64,000 nt of DNA. It comes from Abelmoschus esculentus. Lineage: Eukaryota > Streptophyta > Magnoliopsida > Malvales > Malvaceae. The DNA lies in contig JAUCBN010000036.1 in the NCBI GenBank assembly GCA_035048815.1, positions 6,458,001-6,522,000 on the forward strand. Direction: 5' to 3'. Under the pieces are notes generated by a model. The model saw only the letters and a program-made list of their open reading frames with translations. It searched no databases and had not been told where the DNA came from. The position numbers and the translations under genes are program-made. Positions 57,601-64,000 of the stretch are shown here, piece by piece. Positions within the stretch are counted from its first letter, which is position 1. Every line of letters begins with the position of its first letter.

Positions 57601-60600
57601 TTCCTTGCTTTTCTAAATCAAGGTTTAGGCATAAGATTTTTTGAATGCTATTGGGAATATATTTTGTAATAACCATGAAGATTGTTTTGGAGTTCTGAAC
57701 ACTGAACATACCCCTCTTCCACTAGATCTGCTTTGATATTAAGGGTTTTGATTCTTCCTTTTCTTTTGTTTCCTATTATATTGTTTGGTTATTGGTATCT
57801 GTTCCCATGTGCTCGAGTTGCTTTTTTCTTGATTAACACCTTGTAATATGTAATGTTTAGAAAAGGTTGAAAAAACCTTAGGAACATAAGGGATGGATCT
57901 GTTTGTTTTGCTTTCTATTCTTTGAAATTGTTGAAAACTTGAAATCTGCATGATGTGACTGGAGATTATTTTGGCTTGGCTGAAGTAACTTATATGCCTA
58001 CTTAGAACTTGGCGGTAGATTATGCTTTTAATTGAGATCTAGAACACTGGGCTTGATGAAACCGATTCCATTGCTAAGGAATTGAAGTATAATCCCCATG
58101 TAGTAATTGATAAACTGAATAACATTGAAGAAGCGCATAAAGTTAAAGAATCCTCACATGTCCAACAAGAGCATTAAAATAAGTTTTTCCATGTATTTTG
58201 AGGGTCCTTGGAGGGTTATATCCTCTTACCCATATCCGAATGTGCATTTGACATGTGTGTCGGACATGGATACTTCAAGAAAAATGAGGAAGAGTTGGAG
58301 TGAAATAAAATGAACTATTATAATTAAAACGATGAAAAATATCATAAAGGAGATAGAAAGGTTTTTTGATGCTGAGAAAAATTCCTTCGTTTTTTCAGAG
58401 AAGGATTTGAAGCACGAGTTTTACTGGTTTCGTGTGATTTTACTGCTCTTTATTTTTAATATTACTGTTTTTGCTGGACTTGCTCGTGGAAATTTATGTT
58501 ACTTTTTTGTGCCGACGAATTTGCAGAAGCATCCTGGTTCCCCCCCTAAGCAACAGAATGATAGATTGAACTCCAAACCCCCGCTTCCAAATAATTCTGT
58601 ATCTCAATTACGAAAAGGAGCTTATCATGATTCATTAGATTTTGTACTGTCATTATGTGACACATCATATGGCTTGGTGGATGTTTTTCCAATTGAAGAT
58701 CGCAAAACTGCTCTTCATGAGGTGGTTTGCTCATTTAAAAGTTAACCAATGGTTCAATTAACTAATTGAATATTCTTCTAGGATTGTTATCTGACATGTT
58801 AATTGTTGTCATTTTTGCGTCTTAGTCACTTACAGAGATTAATTCGCATCTATCTGAGGCCCAAAACAACGGAGGTACGTATTTATTTATGTTGAATTTG
58901 ATCAAAGCAATGGCATTGATTGACATTATTTATTATCTTTATTTAACATTATTTATTATCTTTAATAAGTTTACTTATGATTTAACACAACCCACAAAAT
59001 CAGGACTCGTGCCAAACAATAATGGGTGACGGATTTTTAATGCATCGATGACCTTAAATAGTAACAAAATGAAACTTCAAATACCAACTTTAGGCAAAGA
59101 CATAAAAAAGGAATAGTTTGGGCACTTATTTTATATTAAATCCCATATTAACATTGTTAAATAACTATTTCAAGTGAATTTTGTGGTTGGCTATTAGTTT
59201 GTAGTTTGGTGACACCAATTGCAAAGTGATATTATGCCATTCGAACTTTTAGGCTTTTTTTGGCTGTGATAAAATTTCCTCAGCATTAATGGTAGTTAGC
59301 CTGCACTTCCATTGTTACTTCTGATTTATTGAGTGAATTGGATCTTTGCTTGTAATATATTGCTCCATACCCTTATTTGAGTATCCATGAATACTTTTAG
59401 GAGTTTGCTTTCCAATGGGAAAAGGGATGTACCGTGTGGTTCATATTCCTGAAGATGAAGCTGTTCTTTTGAATTCTAGGGAAAAAGCACCTTACCTGAT
59501 CTGCGTTGAAGTTTTGAAATGTGAATTGTTGAGGTAAGTTTTGAGTTAGTTGTCCATATGACCTATGCAGTTTTTTTCAATTTGCTCCAGGAAACATAAC
59601 CTAGGGGAACTAAGTGTGGTTTCTGAATCCTTTTCTTGAATCTTATTTTAGCAGTAAAAAGGACACATCGAATGCTCAGAAACTTTCTGGAGGTGGAATC
59701 CCTTTAGCAAATGGTGATGCATTACTCCAAAAGCCGCCTCCATGGGCTTATCCTTTATGGACTGCTCAAGAGGCATATCGTAATAGCAGTGATAGGATGT
59801 CAAATTCCACTGCACAAGCCATTGACCAAGCAATGACACATAAGTCTGATGCGAAAGTGAAATGTGTCAATGTGAGTTTCTCTGTAGAAAAGCTAGCAAT
59901 CGGTCATTGCAACTCAAGTGCTGTTTCAGTTCAGGGTGAACAAGAGTTAACTCAAAAAATAGAAGATGTTCATGCTATTGATATGGAGTGGGTAAGGGTG
60001 GTATTGACTTCAGAACCTGGGCTCCGAATGGAAGACATTGAGGGACAGGGGCAACCACGTCGGAAGGAGCACCGTCGTGTTCCGAGTACTGTTGCCATAG
60101 AGGAAGTAAAGGTGGGCATCTGATTTTAAACACTTGAAGCAGATGCCAACATTCTATCATGGTTAAAATATGAAATCTATAAACTTTTATGTGAATGTGT
60201 TTATGTAAATAAGGGTGGGTGTCTTATTTTGTTCAACATTATTTTTGCTAATGGTTAAGGTATTAACTTAGAGTTTTGTGTGTGCCTGGTTAGAGAATTT
60301 CCGGTGCTTGTCAATGTACATACCTAGATATCTAAAGTTGATCTGTCTTTGACTGTTCGGTTTTATTAGGTTATGATTGTCTTCTTGTTTCTAGATTCAT
60401 AGTTAAATCCTTGAAGTCTTAGAAGTGAACAAGATTTTAACTGTAAAATTATTCATAGTTAAGTCCTTGTTTGTCTTCTTGTTTATAGATTCATAGTTGA
60501 TATTGCATCCTAGTTTTTGACTTGAAAGCATGACCATTTCATCATTGACATGTTTTCTCTTGGAGTATGCTGTATACAATCTTGTTCCTTTACTCCTATC

Positions 60601-63600
60601 TTTGGGTTTGTTAATTCTCTAGGATATATTGGTTAAGAGTTTCTATGAACTGAAGAATATTTATAAGGTATCCGTAAGTCGTTAAATATGTTATAATATG
60701 CATGGCATATGCCAATAGTCTAGAAGGGGATTTTTCTATTCCCATGTGCTGATATCATTATCAAGTTAAATATTGGGAGATATGTTGCATTAGCCTGTAA
60801 CAATTTAATCAAACGTTGTCAAGGGTGTCTCTACTTATCATCATTATGGTTTCTCTTCTTGTAAAGGATTCTGTAGAGGCTTATTTGCTTTAAAGACCAT
60901 TTTAAGTTTTCTCAGGAGTATAAATTTTAATAGAGGAGGGAATGTTTTTGATTCAATCTTTTGGCTTATTTTAATTTGAAATGTGTTCCCTTATAAATTT
61001 ATTTAATTTGTGTCCCATTTTAGATGCTACTACTGAAACATAAAATTGTTGTGCAGGCAGCTGCCGCGAAGGGAGAAGCTCCTCCTGGACTTCCTTTGAA
61101 AGGGGCTGGTCAGTATTCATCAGATGCACAACCGAGGGTAGTATTGGTGAAACTGAAGATCTCTCTTTCTCTCTTTTTTTCTTTTCCTTGAAACTTTGTA
61201 AATTCCCACTAGGCTAATGGGGGTGTGCCTAAAGCTGGTGATGCATTATCTGGTGAACTTTGGGAGGCGAAGAAGGAGAGAATACGAAAAGCTTCGATAT
61301 ATGGGAAATTACCTGGTTGGGACTTGCGTTCGGTAAGTTCAGCTCATAAGAAATTGCTCATTTTGCTTCTATACTTCCCTTAGCATTGTATTTGTATGTT
61401 CCTAATCAGTTGCACAATGGTTTTATTTTTGCATAAACCCCTTGGCAATTTTATTTGTATCATGCCTCCCCTGCAAGACTAACCAAGAACATATATTCAT
61501 GTCATCACAAAAGATACTAGTGTAACATATGTACGTGTAATCATCTCTACTTATTTGATTGCAAGAAATAATTTATTGGTCCTACAAAAGATACTAGTCA
61601 TGAAGCTTAAAATCTGGTGCAGTATTATTTCAATTAAATATGTGGGTGAGTCAGTTTACAACAAATTGATTATGGATTTGTGGGTAATTGTTCAACTAAT
61701 TTTTGCATTATAGTTTTGACATGAACCATTTTTATCCTTTTTCTATGTATTTGGTGAACATTTTGGTGAATGTTATTTAATTATGTACTATTTGTTTCTT
61801 CCTGCTATGTGCTATTTAGTTTAATTTAAGTAAATATGCTCCCTTTGCTATTTGTATCATGAAGGTTATTGTAAAGAGTGGGGATGATTGTAGGCAAGAA
61901 CATCTTGCTGTGCAGCTTATCTCTCATTTTTATGGTATGTCCCTTTTTTACAATTTTTTTGCTTTGATCCCAATATTCGTTACCCGTTTGCTTTCTGTCC
62001 AATCTAGTTTCTTTATAAGGTGCAACCTTTGGAGTCAGGTTTTCTTTCTACATCATATGTTATCAGAAACAATACGAGAAAATGTCAAGGCAGTGAATAT
62101 CATTGAGAATGCATTATGTTGGAATAAACTGTAAAAATTACATTCATAGTAGTATAATGTATATGTGTTTTAAACATGATTTCAAACATTAGGGAACTTA
62201 GAACTGAGTTATTGTTTCATTATCGTAGTTGGTTGAAGTGTGTGTTTATGGCTTTTAAACTCCAGATATATTCCAAGAAGCTGGTCTTCCTCTATGGTTG
62301 CGCCCTTACGAAGTTTTGGTTACATCTTCTTATACAGCTCTTATTGAAACAATTCCAGATACGGTAACTTAAACTTTTGCTGTTCAACTGACTGGATTGT
62401 ATCTGTGATGGAAGTTTTGGCTTTTAAAATGGTAATAACTTTGCTGTTTTCTGCAGGCCTCTCTTCATTCTATTAAAAGTAGATATCCCAATCTATTAAG
62501 CTTACGCGAATTCTTTGCTGCTAAATATCAGGAATGTTCTCCTAGTTTTAAACTGACACAGGTAATCTAGTAGCAAAGAGGCAGGTCTCTCCTGCTGTTT
62601 TGTTTGTTAGGGAAGTTCATTCTTAGGTTTCATATAATTGTCACATTTTACTAAATATTTTGGCTTTATATTTAAGCTTTTAGGAGTGCAGTTGGACCAT
62701 TAAGAGGAGTCAGAATTTGCTTCTCCTTTTACCCTGGGAAAAATATTTTTCTGTTTAAAAGTACCATGATTGTAATGCTCTAGTAATTGAAAGGAATGTT
62801 GTTAAGTAGGAGAATACAGGAACATTCTTTTCCATTTCTATACATTAGAGTTGGACAGCAATTTTGGTTTGTGTTTGTGTCATCATGGACAATTATCCTA
62901 CTCTTTTTTAAGCTGCAGCTGGATTTACATTTTATGCTATTTTGATTTTTTTTTTTTGAGTTACTTAAGGGTTACTTTCATTCCGGACCAACCATCCCAT
63001 GGTAACCAGTTCTGTGCGGTTACTGAAAAATCTTGCTAGCCAATGGTAGTTACCTATTAGTATATGTTGATTGCTTGATGTGCCAGCTTCTGTGTTTTTG
63101 CAAATTAACTTGATATTTTCAAGTAGATGGATCACTCTTGTTGGTATCTTCCTTTAGTACTAAAATTTGTGATTGCGAGATACTTCTTGATTAACTGCAC
63201 TGGTCAAATCCAAGCCTTATATGATAATGGGATGTAGGAGCTAGATACGTTAGTTGCAGTGTTCTGTTGGATGCTAATCAATTGCATTTCTTTGGAAAGC
63301 TTTAATGTGTGTTTTGTTTTGTTTTTGGAAACATGAACATTCTGTGGTTTGTTGATTTGGTTGAAATTACCCAGAGTTATATGAAGGGTATTCTGTTAAC
63401 ATGCTTTGTTATCTTGTGTGCCTATGTCTTATATTTTATTACATAAAGTTAATGATATACTAGGATTCCTTCTTTTTTTGTGCTATCTGAATGAACTAGA
63501 ACACGTTTGTAGTTTGCTATTTTTGTTTGTGTGCTTTATTTTTTTATTATTTTTTTGTGTATTTCGTGATTGTGTTTACTTAATGTTTTAATCACTCAAA

Positions 63601-64000
63601 TTATGATGTTATTTTGTTTATAGAAGGTGCTTAGATTTACTTTGGTTGAATGTTTGTATTGCTCACATTAAGGTTATTATTGCAGAGAAACTTTGTTGAA
63701 AGTATGGCTGGGTATTCCCTTGTGTGCTATCTTCTTCAGGTATGTATGGTTTTCTCTTGCTCTGTTTTATCAATTCAATGCACAAATTAAGTGGTCATCA
63801 TGGAATATAACTTTTAAGAGGTTAAAGCAATAAATAAGATCAATTGAACGGGAGATGTTACTTTCTAAATGCCTTTTTATTGTGTTGGTGGTTTTTTTAT
63901 GTACTGATTACTGAAAGCTTATTATAACAGAATTTGGTGATGTAGTATGTTCTATGCTCTCTTTTCATTTTCCAATTTATCCCATTGTAGGTCAAGGATA
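54635..64000 (+). CDS. PI4KB: phosphatidylinositol 4-kinase beta, exons 1-12, 3' part beyond window
   Basis: Coding exons are 54635-56161, 58527-58721, 58826-58874, 59401-59533, 59655-60111, 61057-61137, 61213-61332, 61865-61934, 62266-62363, 62457-62561, 63686-63739 and 63991 onward; phases agree and about 966 residues are covered. The enzyme phosphorylates phosphatidylinositol to PI4P on trans-Golgi and endosomal membranes. Residues about 25-150 form the lipid-kinase-unique region (NGWLIRFFDSAFFCEWIAVS and following). Residues about 248-495 hold eight charged GFFKKLFKD-type repeats, the plant-specific PPC region. The kinase domain begins with VKSGDDCRQEHLAVQ (ATP-site Lys) and runs past GLPLWLRPYEVL and RNFVESMAGYSLVCYLLQ into VKD, where the DRHxxN catalytic loop would follow off-window. 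ATG 54635 is preferred, since the upstream in-frame codon at 54626 is TTG. The symbol is generic. Confidence 0.95.
55643..55942 (+). repeat. in-frame 150-base tandem duplication in the PPC region of PI4K-beta
   Basis: GATGTAAATGATAGAATTGA recurs at 55643 and 55793. Each 50-codon unit contains DRIDDVHMVN, EKASKSG and EGFFRKLFKDKSEEKKD. The two copies are nearly identical at the DNA level, so the array grew recently. Confidence 0.85.
56162..58526 (+). other. first intron of PI4K-beta (2.4 kb)
   Basis: Bounded by AAAGAG then GTTTGTTC and TTTGCAG then AAGCATCC. The short open frames at 57421-57669 and 58332-58526 are within the intron and show no family motif. No mobile element with clear ends was seen. 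Confidence 0.75.

Noticed and set aside
1..64000. tRNA or rRNA genes
   Set aside because: The only tRNA-like strings are retroelement primer sites complementary to tRNA-iMet; no cloverleaf or rRNA sequence was recognised by eye.

Overview
This is a eudicot plant nuclear window: AT-rich DNA, plant-type spliced genes and dense retrotransposon debris. The repeat content and gene sequences suggest Malvaceae, probably a cotton (Gossypium) species; that assignment is inference from family resemblance, not a database match. Three real genes were found: a RING-domain ligase of the RGLG family (minus strand, CDS 22150-26458), a gibberellin 20-oxidase (plus, 35797-37068) and the first 12 coding exons of a beta-type phosphatidylinositol 4-kinase (plus, 54635 to beyond the window end). 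All three have uninterrupted reading frames once the introns are removed. Layout: 1-11190 is an older LTR-like repeat split by a complete but decayed Ty3/gypsy element (1830-10976, minus strand, Tekay/Del-like) with a 5-base target duplication AGTAG, two LTRs of about 2.1 kb, a tRNA-iMet primer site and a polypurine tract. 11191-17607 holds an Athila-like gag remnant, a solo LTR with target duplication TCCTT, and two related LTR fragments in opposite orientation. 18857-21750 is a 5'-truncated Ty1/copia element that stops beside the RGLG 3' end. 27433-34212 is intergenic DNA with more LTR remnants, a hAT MITE, a copia LTR plus gag fragment, and a CACTA-like element that has another LTR fragment nested inside it. 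37145-48280 is gene-poor and contains three foldback elements, each bounded by a 9-11 base target duplication (Mutator-like); a fourth lies at 52025-52833. 48280-50557 is a gag-protease-only LTR element (TR-GAG-like). The genes are independent of each other. RGLG is a ubiquitin ligase family linked to hormone and stress signalling, GA20ox makes the precursors of bioactive gibberellin, and PI4K-beta makes PI4P on trans-Golgi and endosomal membranes. No cluster or pathway joins them. The least ordinary material is in the repeats: palindromic GGTATCGATACC clusters at six places in LTR-derived sequence, TGACGTCA (bZIP-site) arrays in the gypsy LTRs, a duplicated core promoter in the copia LTR, and the four foldback elements. 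I did not find a new multi-gene biological system here.
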